A stretch of DNA of 64,000 nucleotides from Pseudomonadota bacterium (GTDB lineage Bacteria > Pseudomonadota > Gammaproteobacteria > Burkholderiales > Rhodocyclaceae): contig JAFEFC010000003.1 of NCBI GenBank assembly GCA_018240785.1, positions 1 to 64,000 on the forward strand. The letters are read 5' to 3'. Of the stretch, positions 1-9,267 are shown piece by piece. A program made the position numbers and the translations under genes. Under the pieces are notes generated by a model, which saw nothing but the letters and a program-made list of their open reading frames with translations, had not been told where the DNA came from and did no database searches. The first letter of the stretch is position 1, and the number at the start of each line of letters is the position of its first letter.

Positions 1-305
1 CTCTCACACCCCGCCGTATCCGCAACACAGACTTTCCGCCTCACGACTCCCCCAGCTCCGCAACCGCCAAAACCACCGCTGCGCTCAGAGAGGGCCGCAT
101 TATCAACAGCAAAGGAAGGACGTCAACAGGCTTTTCGAGAATTGGGATTTGGCTTGCGCGGACGGCGCGCACTGGCCTATGGCGCCGTCAGTGGCATCGA
201 GGAGCGGGTGGTCGATTGGATGAGCAGCCGCCTCATGCGGCGATCGGTCGCATATATATAGATATGTACTGTGCAACGCTCCGCGGTCGCCCAGGTCATT
301 GCCGG
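1..305. other. No convincing gene; left-edge intergenic region
   Basis: I see no coding frame with family-like protein sequence on either strand here. The stretch contains an AT-rich run around 251-266, unusual in this GC-rich window, which could belong to a promoter for a gene outside the window or for the gcv transcript. A start or end of a gene beyond the left edge cannot be excluded. Confidence 0.5.
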
Positions 306-335
306 TTGCCCGCCATAGGGGTGGAGTGCTATTGT
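306..335 (+). promoter_or_regulatory. Putative sigma70 promoter of the gcv leader
   Basis: TTGCCC at 306-311 and TATTGT at 330-335 are separated by 18 bases. A TG dinucleotide sits one base before the -10, giving an extended -10. The predicted transcript would start near 342, just at the first helix of the glycine riboswitch, which is the spacing expected if this promoter drives the leader. Inferred from motif match only. Confidence 0.45.
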
Positions 336-343
336 CCGCGCGT

Positions 344-530
344 CGCGCGGGAGAGAACTCGAAAAGAGTCGCCGAAGGCGTAATCCCCGGAATCGCTCAG
401 GCACAATGGACCGCGCGGCTTGCAAGAATCTGGAGAGCGATACGGGCATCAGCGCCTGCGTATCCACCGAAGGGGCAGTCGTCCGGCGTCATGCAGGACG
501 TAATCTCTCAGGTACAAGGGACAGATGGGG
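344..530 (+). promoter_or_regulatory. Tandem glycine riboswitch (two aptamers)
   Basis: Two glycine-aptamer copies stand in a row. Aptamer 1 (about 344-418) has GGGAGAG at 348-354, GCCGAAGG at 371-378 and CGCTCAGGCACAATGGACCG ending near 413. Its closing helix pairs about 345-350 with 411-417. Aptamer 2 (about 428-527) has TGGAGAG at 431-437, ACCGAAGGGGCA at 466-477 and CTCTCAGGTACAAGGGACAG at 505-524, closed by ATCTG (428-432) with CAGAT (522-526). The linker between them is very short. These are the hallmark conserved blocks of the cooperative glycine riboswitch, which in proteobacteria usually turns on glycine cleavage genes when glycine is high. The gcvH and gcvP genes directly downstream fit this. 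Confidence 0.93.
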
Positions 531-538
531 GCAGCTGA

Positions 539-552
539 GCAAAGTGCTTTGC
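539..552 (+). promoter_or_regulatory. Hairpin in the riboswitch expression platform
   Basis: GCAAAG at 539-544 and CTTTGC at 547-552 form a perfect six-pair stem just after the second aptamer. GGGG (527-530) and CCCC (555-558) flank it and could extend the structure. There is no U-run, so it is not a typical intrinsic terminator. It may be part of the switching region of the riboswitch. About 200 bases separate it from the gcvH start codon. Confidence 0.35.
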
Positions 553-757
553 GTCCCCGTCACTTCTGGTGATCAACTGGAGCCCTCATGAACCGCCCCG
601 CCTTCTCATCGTTCTCTGCCAGAATTTCCGGTACCCATACTGAACCCTCGCACCCGAGGCTCTTCAATCATCGCTCGGCGTGCTTACACTTTCCCGTTCC
701 GCAGCCCGGACCGGTGCTGACGGGCATCGGCCTTCCCCTTCATCACTGGAGAATTCC

Positions 758-1138
758 ATGAGCAACATCCCCGCTGGTCTCAAGTATACGAAGTCCCACG
801 AGTGGATCCGCGTCGAGGACGACGGCACGCTGACGGTCGGGATCACCGACCATGCGCAGGAGGCCCTCGGCGACGTGGTATTCCTTGAACTGCCCGAGGC
901 TGGTCGCAAGCTTGCCGCCGGCGAGGCTTGTGCGGTCGTCGAGTCCGTCAAGGCCGCATCGGACATCTACGCCCCGCTTGCCGGTGAAGTCATCGCAGCA
1001 AACGAGGACGCCGCGTCGGCGCCGGAGAGCGTCAATGGGGATGCTTACGCCGCCTGGCTGTTCAAGCTGAAGCCGGACAACACGGATGACCTGGCTGCGC
1101 TTCTCGATGCAACTGCCTACGCGGCCGAGATCGACTGA
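758..1138 (+). CDS. gcvH: Glycine cleavage system H protein
   Basis: This 126-residue protein is the lipoyl carrier of the glycine cleavage complex. It shuttles the aminomethyl group from GcvP to GcvT and is re-oxidised by the L protein. The lipoylation site is the lysine of ESVKAASD (K65), in the position usual for H proteins of about 125-130 residues. The N-terminal KYTKSHEW motif is also typical. I chose ATG 758 because a GGAG lies seven bases upstream and the homologous start is [11 protein letters not shown]; a longer frame from 680 adds non-family sequence. It lies under the glycine riboswitch and 125 bases before gcvP. gcvT, the usual third partner, is not in this window. Confidence 0.95.
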   Translation: MSNIPAGLKYTKSHEWIRVEDDGTLTVGITDHAQEALGDVVFLELPEAGRKLAAGEACAVVESVKAASDIYAPLAGEVIAANEDAASAPESVNGDAYAAWLFKLKPDNTDDLAALLDATAYAAEID

Positions 1139-1263
1139 CGCGCTCGTTTTCTTGCACGCTGCCGCCGAGTCGGCAGTTCCTCCAGCCTGACTGACCCCCA
1201 CCAGGGCGCACAGCGGTCACGCCGTTCCGCTGTGCGCGCTCCTCGGATGCGCAAAAGACCATC

Positions 1264-4155
1264 ATGACGCCTAGCCCCCTTTCTGCGCCGCTTGCTCAGC
1301 TCGAACAGCGGGATGCCTTCATTCATCGCCATCTCGGCCCGAACGTCGAGGAAATAGCCCACATGTGTGCCGCGCTCGACGTGGCAAACGTGGACGATCT
1401 GATCGCGCAGACCGTGCCGGCATCGATCCGCCTGTCGGGCGATCTCCCGCTGCCCGGATCACGACCTGAACATGAGGCGCTCGCCGACCTTCGGGCGATC
1501 GCGTCGAAGAACGCGCTCTGCACGTCCATGATCGGCCTGGGCTATTTCGGCACCATCACGCCAGCCGTCATCCTGCGCAACGTCATGGAGAACCCTGGCT
1601 GGTACACGGCGTATACGCCTTATCAGGCCGAGATATCCCAGGGGCGCCTCGAGGCGCTACTGAACTACCAGCAGATGGTCATCGACCTGACAGGGCTGGA
1701 GCTGGCCAACGCCTCGCTGCTCGACGAGGCGACGGCCGCCGCCGAAGCGATGGCCATGGCGCGCCGGGTGTCGAAATCGAAATCCAACGCATTCTTTGTC
1801 GATGCGGCCTGCTATCCGCAGACCATCGACGTCATCCGAACGCGTGCACACTACTTCGGCTTCGACCTGATCCTCGGCAACGCTGTCGAGGCCGAAAACC
1901 ACGATGTATTCGGCGCCCTGCTGCAGTACCCGAACCTGCACGGCGAGATCGCCGACCTGGGCACCATCATCGCTGCTCTCAAGGCGAAGGGTGCGGTGGC
2001 CGCAGTCGCGACCGATCTGCTGGCACTCGTGCTGCTCAAGAGCCCAGGTGCGATGGGGGCGGACATCGCGCTCGGCTCGGCGCAGCGCTTTGGCGTTCCG
2101 ATGGGGTTCGGCGGCCCGCACGCCGCCTTCTTCGCCACGCGCGAAGCTCACGTCCGCTCCATGCCCGGTCGCATCATCGGCGTATCGAAGGATGCCCGCG
2201 GCAAGACGGCGCTGCGCATGACGCTGCAGACACGCGAACAGCACATCCGTCGCGAGAAGGCGAACTCCAACATCTGCACCTCGCAGGTTCTGCTCGCCAA
2301 CATGGCCGGCTTTTACGCCGTCTACCATGGACCGAAGGGTTTGCGCACCATCGCCGCACGTGTGCACCGGCTGGCTGCCATCGTCGCCGAGGCGCTGCGC
2401 GGCGCAGGTTTCCAACTGGCCCGCACGGCGTTTTTTGACACCATCGAGGTGGAAGTCGGCGCACGAGGGCCCCAGATCCTCGCCGCAGCCAAGGCAGCCG
2501 GCTACAACCTCCGCCACGCCGCCGATGACCGCATCGGTCTCTCGGTGGATGAGACCACCACGGCAGACCACGTTGCCGCCGTACTGCGTTGCTTCGGTGT
2601 CGAGGCCGATCTTGCGGCGCTCGATGCTCGAGTCTCCTCCGCGGGCGGCGCGATTCCGGCCTCGCTGCTGCGCACCGACGCCATCCTGACGCATCCGGTG
2701 TTCAATTCGCACCACACCGAGCACCAGATGCTGCGCTACCTCAAGAAGCTGCAGAACCGGGATCTCGCGCTCGACCACTCGATGATCTCGCTCGGCTCAT
2801 GCACGATGAAGCTCAACGCCACCAGCGAGATGATCCCGGTCACCTGGCCCGAATTCGCCAATCTGCATCCGTTCGCACCACGCGACCAGGCAGTGGGCTA
2901 CCTGGAAATGATCGACGGCCTCGCATCCTATCTCCGTGCGGTAACGGGCTTCCCGGCGATCTGCATGCAGCCGAACTCCGGCGCACAGGGTGAATATGCC
3001 GGCCTGGTGGCGATCTCGCGCTACCACGCCAGCCGCGGCGAAGCACACCGCAACATCTGCCTGATCCCGAAATCGGCGCACGGCACCAACCCGGCGACGG
3101 CGCAGATGTGCGGCATGCAGGTGGTGGTGGTGGATTGCGACGACAAGGGCAACGTCGATGTCGCCGATCTGCGCGCGAAGGCTGCCCAGCACGCTGACCG
3201 CCTGGCGGCGCTGATGATCACCTACCCGTCGACACACGGCGTGTTCGAAGAGGCAGTGCGCGAGATCTGCGAGATCGTCCACCAGCACGGCGGCCAGGTG
3301 TATATGGACGGCGCCAACCTCAACGCGCAGGTCGGGCTTACCTCACCCGCCAGCATCGGCGCCGACGTGTCGCACATGAACCTGCACAAGACCTTCTGCA
3401 TTCCGCATGGCGGCGGCGGACCGGGCATGGGGCCGATCGGCCTGGCGGCACATCTGGCACCCTTCATGGCCGACCACGTCGTTGCTCCGACCGGCCCTCA
3501 AGACCGCCCGAACAAGGGCCAGGGCGCCGTCGCCGCGGCGCCGTTCGGCTCGGCCAGCATCCTGCCGATCTCGTGGATGTACATCACCATGATGGGCGGC
3601 CAGGGGCTCAGGCAGGCGACCGAGATCGCCATCCTCAATGCCAACTATCTGGCAGCACGGCTGGGACCGCACTATCCGGTGCTCTACACCGGAAGCCAGG
3701 GGCGCGTGGCGCACGAGTGCATCATCGACATCCGTCCGATCAAGGCGGCAACCGGCATCAGCGAGGTCGACATCGCCAAGCGCCTGATGGACTACGGATT
3801 CCATGCACCGACGATGTCCTTTCCTGTAGCCGGCACGATCATGATCGAGCCGACCGAGTCGGAGGATCTGGGCGAGCTCGAACGCTTCGTCGCCGCGATG
3901 ATCGCGATCCGCAAGGAAATCCTTCAGGTCGAGACCGGCACCTGGCCGGCCGAGGACAACCCGCTGAAGAACGCGCCGCACACCCAGGCCGACCTCACCG
4001 GCGACTGGAACCGGCCTTACTCGCGGGACCAGGCCGTTTTCCCGCTGCCCTGGGTGGCGGAGAACAAGTTCTGGCCGAGCGTAAACCGCATCGACGATGT
4101 GTACGGCGACCGCAACCTGTTTTGCGCTTGCGTGCCGATGAGCGACTATGCCTGA
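1264..4155 (+). CDS. gcvP: Glycine dehydrogenase (decarboxylating), P protein
   Basis: This 963-residue PLP enzyme decarboxylates glycine and loads the remaining aminomethyl group on the lipoyl arm of GcvH. The length matches the homodimeric single-chain P protein rather than the split bacterial form. The N-terminal half keeps [16 protein letters not shown] and [20 protein letters not shown]. The C-terminal catalytic half has the PLP lysine K709 in [16 protein letters not shown], a glycine-rich loop typical of the family. Upstream of ATG 1264 I see no strong ribosome-binding site, but a small hairpin (1159-1176) lies in the 125-base gap to gcvH. It is probably cotranscribed with gcvH under the glycine riboswitch and closed by the terminator at 4201-4228. 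Confidence 0.97.
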   Translation: MTPSPLSAPLAQLEQRDAFIHRHLGPNVEEIAHMCAALDVANVDDLIAQTVPASIRLSGDLPLPGSRPEHEALADLRAIASKNALCTSMIGLGYFGTITPAVILRNVMENPGWYTAYTPYQAEISQGRLEALLNYQQMVIDLTGLELANASLLDEATAAAEAMAMARRVSKSKSNAFFVDAACYPQTIDVIRTRAHYFGFDLILGNAVEAENHDVFGALLQYPNLHGEIADLGTIIAALKAKGAVAAVATDLLALVLLKSPGAMGADIALGSAQRFGVPMGFGGPHAAFFATREAHVRSMPGRIIGVSKDARGKTALRMTLQTREQHIRREKANSNICTSQVLLANMAGFYAVYHGPKGLRTIAARVHRLAAIVAEALRGAGFQLARTAFFDTIEVEVGARGPQILAAAKAAGYNLRHAADDRIGLSVDETTTADHVAAVLRCFGVEADLAALDARVSSAGGAIPASLLRTDAILTHPVFNSHHTEHQMLRYLKKLQNRDLALDHSMISLGSCTMKLNATSEMIPVTWPEFANLHPFAPRDQAVGYLEMIDGLASYLRAVTGFPAICMQPNSGAQGEYAGLVAISRYHASRGEAHRNICLIPKSAHGTNPATAQMCGMQVVVVDCDDKGNVDVADLRAKAAQHADRLAALMITYPSTHGVFEEAVREICEIVHQHGGQVYMDGANLNAQVGLTSPASIGADVSHMNLHKTFCIPHGGGGPGMGPIGLAAHLAPFMADHVVAPTGPQDRPNKGQGAVAAAPFGSASILPISWMYITMMGGQGLRQATEIAILNANYLAARLGPHYPVLYTGSQGRVAHECIIDIRPIKAATGISEVDIAKRLMDYGFHAPTMSFPVAGTIMIEPTESEDLGELERFVAAMIAIRKEILQVETGTWPAEDNPLKNAPHTQADLTGDWNRPYSRDQAVFPLPWVAENKFWPSVNRIDDVYGDRNLFCACVPMSDYA

Positions 4156-4200
4156 GGCAGACACGCGCCTGCGGTAGAATCCGCTCCGCTTCGTCGCGAA

Positions 4201-4228
4201 GCCACGCCCCTGCGGGCGTGGCTTTTTT
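4201..4228 (+). terminator. Rho-independent terminator after gcvP
   Basis: GCCACGCC (4201-4208) pairs with GGCGTGGC (4215-4222) around a six-base loop and is followed at once by six T (4223-4228). This is a textbook intrinsic terminator on the plus strand, 45 bases after the gcvP stop. A TAGAAT hexamer at 4175-4180 lies just before it. Confidence 0.9.
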
Positions 4229-4291
4229 ATGCAGCTTCCGTCGCGGCCCAACCGCTCCGACATCGACCGAACCGATCGTCTGCTCCCGGAC

Positions 4292-5899
4292 ATGCAAGCC
4301 TCCCGAAACGTCCATCGCCCCCTGTGGGTCGCCCTGCTCGTCGCCCACCTCGTCGCCCTCGCCGCCCTGCTTGCCTGGGTGTGGGCCGGGACGCGTCCGG
4401 TTCCGATGTATGACCTGCACCTGTCCGACGGCGAAAAGCTGAAGTGCGTGTCCTATGCGCCCTACCACTTCCCGGGCCAGACACCCTTCGACAAGAACGC
4501 ACGCGTCGCGCGCGCGCAGATCGAAACGGATCTGGCAGCGCTGGCCGGGATCACCGAGTGCGTGCGGCTGTATTCGATTGATCACGGCCTGGATCAGGTC
4601 GTCGACGTCGCCCGCGGCGTCGGGCTGAAGGTGCTGCTCGGCGCCTGGATCGGCTTCGACCGCAAGAAGAACGCTGTCGAACTCGAGCGTGCGATCACGC
4701 TGGCAAACGCCAATCGCGACGTCGTCCGCGCCCTGATCGTCGGCAACGAAGTGCTGCTGCGGCGCGAGCGCAGCGAAGACGAAATGCGCACGCTGATCCG
4801 TGAAGCCAAGGCCAGGGCAGCGGTGCCGGTCACCTACGCGGACGTGTGGGAATTCTGGGTCAAGCATGACAGCCTCGCGAGCGAGGTCGATTTCGTCACC
4901 GTGCACATCCTGCCCTTCTGGGAGGACGAACCGGTCGACATCGAGCATGCGCTCGCCCACGTCGCCGACATCCACGACAAGATGAGCGCGCATTTCGCCG
5001 GAAAGTCCCTCCTGATCGGCGAGACGGGCTGGCCCAGCGAGGGTCGCCAGCGCGAGGAATCGAAGCCTTCCCGGGTCAATCAGGCGCGCTACATCAGGGA
5101 GTTCGTGCATCAGGCGCATGCCCGAGGCTGGAACTACAACCTCATCGAGGCGATCGACCAGCCGTGGAAGCGCCGGCTCGAGGGTACCGTCGGCGGCTAC
5201 TGGGGCATGCTTGAGGCACAGACCCTGAGGCCGAAATTTCCGCTTGCCGGCGCGGTGTCGGAGCGTGCCAGCGCCATGCCTCCCCTCGCCGGCGCTGCGG
5301 TGGGCGCGCTCATCGGCCTGCTGCTGGCCGCAACCACGGCAGGAACGACCGCCTTGCGCACCGCGGCCCTCACTGCCGTGGCAGCGACCGCCGGGCTGAT
5401 TGCCGTGCTGCATTGGGAACACGCTCTGGTGGCCTATCGCGATGCGCTGGAATGGGGCGTGCTTGGCGGCATCGCCCTCCTCGCCGCCATGTTGGCCGTC
5501 GTGCTCGGACGGTGGCGAGGTGAGGAACTTCCTTCTGGCGAGGCTGCATGGGCGGCGCTTCGCGCGCGCCGGCCACTATCGTGCGCAACCACCTTGGGGC
5601 TGATGCGTTCCCTGCTGATGTTCTCCGCGTCGATCGCGGCCTTGCTGCTGTTCGTCGACGCGCGCTATCGTGATTTCCCGACCCTGCTCTACTTCACGCC
5701 GGCGCTCGCACTCGGCGTCATCGGCTGGTGGCAGGGCTGCAGCGGCCGCGCTGAGCGACTCTTTGCGTGGGTGATGGCAATTTGCGTCCTCGGGCGCTGG
5801 CTGCCAGAGCCGGCCAACCCTCAGGCCATCGCCTGGCTGGTGATCGGACTGATCCTGTCAGTGCCGCTGTTGCGGCCGCGCCAGCACGAGGACCGATAG
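4292..5899 (+). CDS. Membrane GH17 family beta-1,3-glucanase/transglycosylase-like protein
   Basis: A 535-residue protein with an N-terminal membrane anchor (about residues 11-32), a GH17-type TIM-barrel domain (about 50-290) and a C-terminal block of several hydrophobic segments (about 300-535). The catalytic pair expected for GH17 is visible: the acid/base E153 in VGNEVLL and the nucleophile E244 in IGETGWPSEG. Related proteins act on beta-1,3-glucan in the periplasm. I take ATG 4292 as the start; an in-frame ATG at 4229 abuts the T-run of the gcvP terminator and adds a polar, non-family leader. It lies upstream of the GH17-GT2 fusion in the same orientation, suggesting a shared role in processing or branching a periplasmic glucan. 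Its last 42 bases overlap a gene on the opposite strand. The exact substrate is not shown by sequence. Confidence 0.82.
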   Translation: MQASRNVHRPLWVALLVAHLVALAALLAWVWAGTRPVPMYDLHLSDGEKLKCVSYAPYHFPGQTPFDKNARVARAQIETDLAALAGITECVRLYSIDHGLDQVVDVARGVGLKVLLGAWIGFDRKKNAVELERAITLANANRDVVRALIVGNEVLLRRERSEDEMRTLIREAKARAAVPVTYADVWEFWVKHDSLASEVDFVTVHILPFWEDEPVDIEHALAHVADIHDKMSAHFAGKSLLIGETGWPSEGRQREESKPSRVNQARYIREFVHQAHARGWNYNLIEAIDQPWKRRLEGTVGGYWGMLEAQTLRPKFPLAGAVSERASAMPPLAGAAVGALIGLLLAATTAGTTALRTAALTAVAATAGLIAVLHWEHALVAYRDALEWGVLGGIALLAAMLAVVLGRWRGEELPSGEAAWAALRARRPLSCATTLGLMRSLLMFSASIAALLLFVDARYRDFPTLLYFTPALALGVIGWWQGCSGRAERLFAWVMAICVLGRWLPEPANPQAIAWLVIGLILSVPLLRPRQHEDR

Positions 5900-6199
5900 C
5901 ATCGCGCCCACCGCGGCCGGCTCGTAGCTGTAGAGGACGAGGCCAAGCAGTCCGGCGAGCCAGCCCGCCCATGCCGCCCTGCGGCAACCCAGCATGAACG
6001 AAATGGCGCCCAGGGCAAGGCTGCCCCAGCCCAGGCGCTCGTGCAGGAAGGACTGCACCAGCGCCGTCTTGAACACGCAAGGGGCGACGGGGCTGCCGGG
6101 CGCCAGGCAATCGCGCGGCAGCAGGCCATTTTCGAGCAGGCCGTAGCGCACCGCCATCGCAGCGGCGAGCACGACGGCACCCCACAGCAGCACGCGCAT
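5858..6199 (-). CDS. Small multi-spanning membrane protein of the glucan locus
   Basis: I do not recognise a named family. From ATG 6199 the product is about 113 residues with roughly three to four hydrophobic segments (MRVLLWGAVVLAAAMAVRYG at the start, then WGSLALGAISFMLG and AGWLAGLLGLVLYSY). Two cysteines (RDCLAPG and APCVF) lie in the first loop. The frame stays open further upstream, but the added sequence is arginine/proline rich and not membrane-like, so the later start is preferred; a GTG 12 bases upstream is also possible. It is convergent with the GH17 gene and overlaps its end by 42 bases, and it is divergent from ndvB. Hydrophobic periodicity argues that it is real, but coding status is inferred. 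Confidence 0.55.
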   Translation of the reverse strand: MRVLLWGAVVLAAAMAVRYGLLENGLLPRDCLAPGSPVAPCVFKTALVQSFLHERLGWGSLALGAISFMLGCRRAAWAGWLAGLLGLVLYSYEPAAVGAMLSVLVLARPQQRH

Positions 6200-6516
6200 C
6201 GGCACGCCGAGCACATCGCCCCGCGCAAGAAGCTTCTGTTCCAAGCTGAATATTCCTTCGAAAGCGCTGTTTCCGCAATGCAACGAGGACTGTTGCAAAA
6301 TCGGCTTCCCGCGGGCTCGTAACGGCCTGAGATAGCGCCTAGAATGCCCGCCGTCAGGATCGATCAAGGCCGGGATTGTGTCACAGCGCCGAATCGAAGT
6401 GAATTTCGACACGTGCCCGTGCCCGCCCGGCACGACTGCCGTCGCGGCGCATCCCGTAATGCCCCACGTCGCTCCTCTCCAAGGGTGACGCCCACTTCCA
6501 TCGGACAACATTCCAG
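6200..6516. other. Divergent intergenic region before ndvB
   Basis: These 317 bases separate the minus-strand membrane gene from ndvB. A TAGAAT hexamer at 6340-6345 could be a plus-strand -10 element, which would give ndvB a leader of about 165 bases. I see no matching -35, no obvious operator and no small gene. Confidence 0.35.
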
Positions 6517-9126
6517 ATGAAACAAGCCGCTTCGTTCGCATACCGCGTGGCAGTCGCCGCCGCCATCGCCGGCCTGGTCGCGATCGCCCAGTACTGGCTG
6601 TGGGAGCATTTCAACCGGGGCGCCGAATTCATCGGCACCAACCAGAGCATCAAGGGTTTCGCCTACAACGGCTTCCAGCGCGACCAGAGCCCGCTGAAGG
6701 GCACATACCCCACGCGGGCGGAACTAGCCGCCGACCTCGACCTGCTCGCGCGCAACTCCGACGCGTTGCGCACCTACGGCGTCAACGACATGCCGGAGCT
6801 CCTGACGGTCGCCGGTGAGCGCGACATGCTGGTCACCGCCGGCGCCTGGCTGGACCGTGACGCCGACAAGAACGACAAGGAGATCACCGCACTGATCGCC
6901 AAAACGCGCGGCATGCGCCATGTCGAGCGCCTCATGGTGGGCAACGAATCCATCCTGCGCGGCGACCTGACCCCCGACCAGTTGATCGTCTATCTGGACC
7001 GCGTGCGCAAAGCCCAGCGCAAGCCGGTGTCGACGGCAGAGCCCTGGCACGTGTGGCTCAAATATCCGGAGTTGGTGAAGCACGTCGATTACATCACCGT
7101 GCACCTGCTGCCCTACCACGAGGGCGTTCCGGTCGAAGCTGCAGTCAATTATGCCTTCCAGCGCTATGACGAACTGGCGAAGACCTTCCCGAAGAAGAAG
7201 ATCGTGATCGGCGAGATCGGCTGGCCCAGCAAGGGGCCGGTCATCGGCGCTGCCGTGCCTTCGCTCGACAACGAGGCGCGCTTCATCCGCGAGTTCCTCG
7301 CCAACCCGCGCACGCCGCGCCTGGACTACTTCCTGATGGAAGCCATCGACCAACCGTGGAAGGTCGATGTCGAGGGCTGGGCCGGCGCCTACTGGGGCAT
7401 GTACAACGCCGACCGCGAGCAGAAGTTCGCGCTGGAAGGCCTGGTGGAGCGCGATCCGCACTGGGCGAAGAAAGCCAGCAACGCCGCGGTGTTCGCGCTG
7501 CTGCCGATGTTCCTGATTGCCTTCTTCCTGACCGACTGGAGCATCTTCGGCCGCATCTTTCTCGCCGGACTGATCCAGGCCTGCGTCTCGACGCTGATCA
7601 TCGGCCTCAACGTGCCGCTCGACTATTACCTGACCCAGCGCGACCTGATCGGCCTGGCGATGCTCATCGCCGCGACCGGCCTGACGGCGGCGGTGCTGTT
7701 GTCGCATGGTTTCGAGTTCGGCGAGATGCTGTTCAAGAAGAAATGGCAGCGTCGCTTCATGCCGATGCGTCCGCACCTCGAGGAAGACCAGCCTTTCGTC
7801 TCCATCCACCTTGCCTGCTATAGCGAGCCCCCGGAGATGGTGATTGCCACCATCGACAGCCTGGCGGCAATGAACTACAAGAACTTCGAAGTGCTGGTGC
7901 TGGACAACAACACCAAGGAAGAAGAGCTGTGGAAGCCGCTCGAGAAGCGCTGCGCCGAGCTCGGCCCGCGCTTCCGCTTCTTCCACCTGGAGAACTGGCC
8001 GGGTTTCAAGGCCGGTGCCCTGAACTACGGCCTCAAGGTGACCGACCCACGCGCCGAGGTCGTCGGCGTGGTCGATGCGGACTACGTCGTCGATCCGGAA
8101 TGGCTCTCCAGCCTCATCCCGCACTTCGACAAGCCCGACGTCGCTGTCGTGCAGGCGCCGCAGGCGCACCGCGACTGGGAGACGCAGCCTTTCCGGCGCA
8201 TGTGCAACTGGGAGTTCGACGGCTTCTTTCGCATCGGCATGCACCACCGCAACGAGCGCAACGCGCTGATCCAGCATGGCACGATGACGCTGGTTCGCCG
8301 CCTGGCGCTGGAGGAGGTCGGCGGCTGGTCCGAATGGTGCATCTGCGAGGACACTGAACTGGGCCTGCGCCTCATCGAGCGCGGCTACGACACACGCTAC
8401 GTCGACCATATCCTCGGCCGCGGCCTCACGCCGTCCGACTTCGCGTCGATCAAGACCCAGCGCTTCCGCTGGGCCTTCGGCGCGATGCAGATCCTGAAGG
8501 CACATCTGCCGCAGATGCTGGGCAAGAGCAACCTTAACCTGGCGCAGCGCTACCACTTCCTGACCGGCTGGTTCGCCTGGCTGGGCGATGCGCTGCAACT
8601 GGTCTTCGCCTTTGGCAGCCTGTTCTGGACCCTGGGCATCCTGCTGTTCCCGAAATCCTTCGGCCTGCCGGTGGTCGCGCTGGCGTTGCCGATCCTGGGC
8701 TTCATGGCGTTCAAGGGTGCGCTCGGCCCCATCCTTTATCGGCGCACGATGGATTGTCCGTGGAAGGACATCCTGGGTGCGTCCATCCTTTCCGTCGGCC
8801 TCGCGCACGCCATCGCACGCGGCGTATTCACCGGCATCGTGAAGAAGAAAGGCGTCTTCGTACGCACCCCCAAGGGCTGGCGCGCGCAGGGGGCTCTGGC
8901 CTTCTTCGGCCCCATTCGCGAGGAAATCGGCATGCTGGTGGCGCTGCTGCTTGGGGCCGTGGCGCTGATCCTGATGCGCGGCGCCAACAGCATCGAAACT
9001 CAGCTCTGGGTGGGCATCCTGTGCCTCCAGTGCATTCCCTACTTGGCTGCGATCGCCTGCCAGGTGGCCGCCTACATGCCGGACAAGGCACAGCACGACG
9101 GTACGCCGCACGCCGTGCCCGCCTGA
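6517..9126 (+). CDS. ndvB: NdvB-type beta-glucan synthase: GH17 domain fused to GT2 glycosyltransferase
   Basis: An 869-residue fusion. After an N-terminal membrane anchor (about 8-28) comes a GH17 domain (about 40-310) with acid/base E144 (VGNESIL) and nucleophile E233 (IGEIGWPSKG). Transmembrane segments near 325-400 lead to a GT2 catalytic domain (about 425-660) and more membrane segments to the C-terminus. The processive GT2 signature is complete: D520/D522 in VDADYVV, E611-D612 in CEDTELGLR, and Q648-RFRW. This architecture matches NdvB proteins that make periplasmic cyclic beta-1,3/1,6 glucans, known from Bradyrhizobium and linked to Pseudomonas biofilm tolerance. The likely role is polymerisation from UDP-glucose with export and ring closure. 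The GH17 domain resembles that of the upstream gene, suggesting duplication. The symbol follows architecture and is an inference. Confidence 0.85.
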   Translation: MKQAASFAYRVAVAAAIAGLVAIAQYWLWEHFNRGAEFIGTNQSIKGFAYNGFQRDQSPLKGTYPTRAELAADLDLLARNSDALRTYGVNDMPELLTVAGERDMLVTAGAWLDRDADKNDKEITALIAKTRGMRHVERLMVGNESILRGDLTPDQLIVYLDRVRKAQRKPVSTAEPWHVWLKYPELVKHVDYITVHLLPYHEGVPVEAAVNYAFQRYDELAKTFPKKKIVIGEIGWPSKGPVIGAAVPSLDNEARFIREFLANPRTPRLDYFLMEAIDQPWKVDVEGWAGAYWGMYNADREQKFALEGLVERDPHWAKKASNAAVFALLPMFLIAFFLTDWSIFGRIFLAGLIQACVSTLIIGLNVPLDYYLTQRDLIGLAMLIAATGLTAAVLLSHGFEFGEMLFKKKWQRRFMPMRPHLEEDQPFVSIHLACYSEPPEMVIATIDSLAAMNYKNFEVLVLDNNTKEEELWKPLEKRCAELGPRFRFFHLENWPGFKAGALNYGLKVTDPRAEVVGVVDADYVVDPEWLSSLIPHFDKPDVAVVQAPQAHRDWETQPFRRMCNWEFDGFFRIGMHHRNERNALIQHGTMTLVRRLALEEVGGWSEWCICEDTELGLRLIERGYDTRYVDHILGRGLTPSDFASIKTQRFRWAFGAMQILKAHLPQMLGKSNLNLAQRYHFLTGWFAWLGDALQLVFAFGSLFWTLGILLFPKSFGLPVVALALPILGFMAFKGALGPILYRRTMDCPWKDILGASILSVGLAHAIARGVFTGIVKKKGVFVRTPKGWRAQGALAFFGPIREEIGMLVALLLGAVALILMRGANSIETQLWVGILCLQCIPYLAAIACQVAAYMPDKAQHDGTPHAVPA

Positions 9127-9177
9127 ACCCTGGCCGCGGCGTCTTCGACGCCGGCAACGCCCCTTTTCGCCAGGTCG

Positions 9178-9211
9178 AACGCCATGACTGCACAAGCTGC
9201 AGCATGGCGTT
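9178..9211. terminator. Long hairpin between convergent ndvB and ggt
   Basis: AACGCCATG (9178-9186) pairs with CATGGCGTT (9203-9211), and inside it CTGCA (9188-9192) pairs with TGCAG (9198-9202), giving a nearly continuous 14-pair stem. It sits between two convergent genes. No U-run follows on either strand, so this is either a weak bidirectional terminator or a 3-prime stability element. Confidence 0.45.
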
Positions 9212-9267
9212 CTAGTCATGGGCGCGTCTGCCCTCCGAAGGCAAGCCTGGCCGATTGGAGAGCTGGA

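Noticed and set aside
177-467. Minus-strand open frame of 96 codons and two plus-strand frames over the gcv leader
   Set aside because: They overlap the glycine riboswitch, whose RNA structure explains the conservation, and the translated sequence has no family character.
6724-9219. Minus-strand open frame of 831 codons opposite ndvB
   Set aside because: The sense frame has two intact enzyme domains, and the antisense translation is low-complexity histidine/arginine/glutamine-rich sequence.
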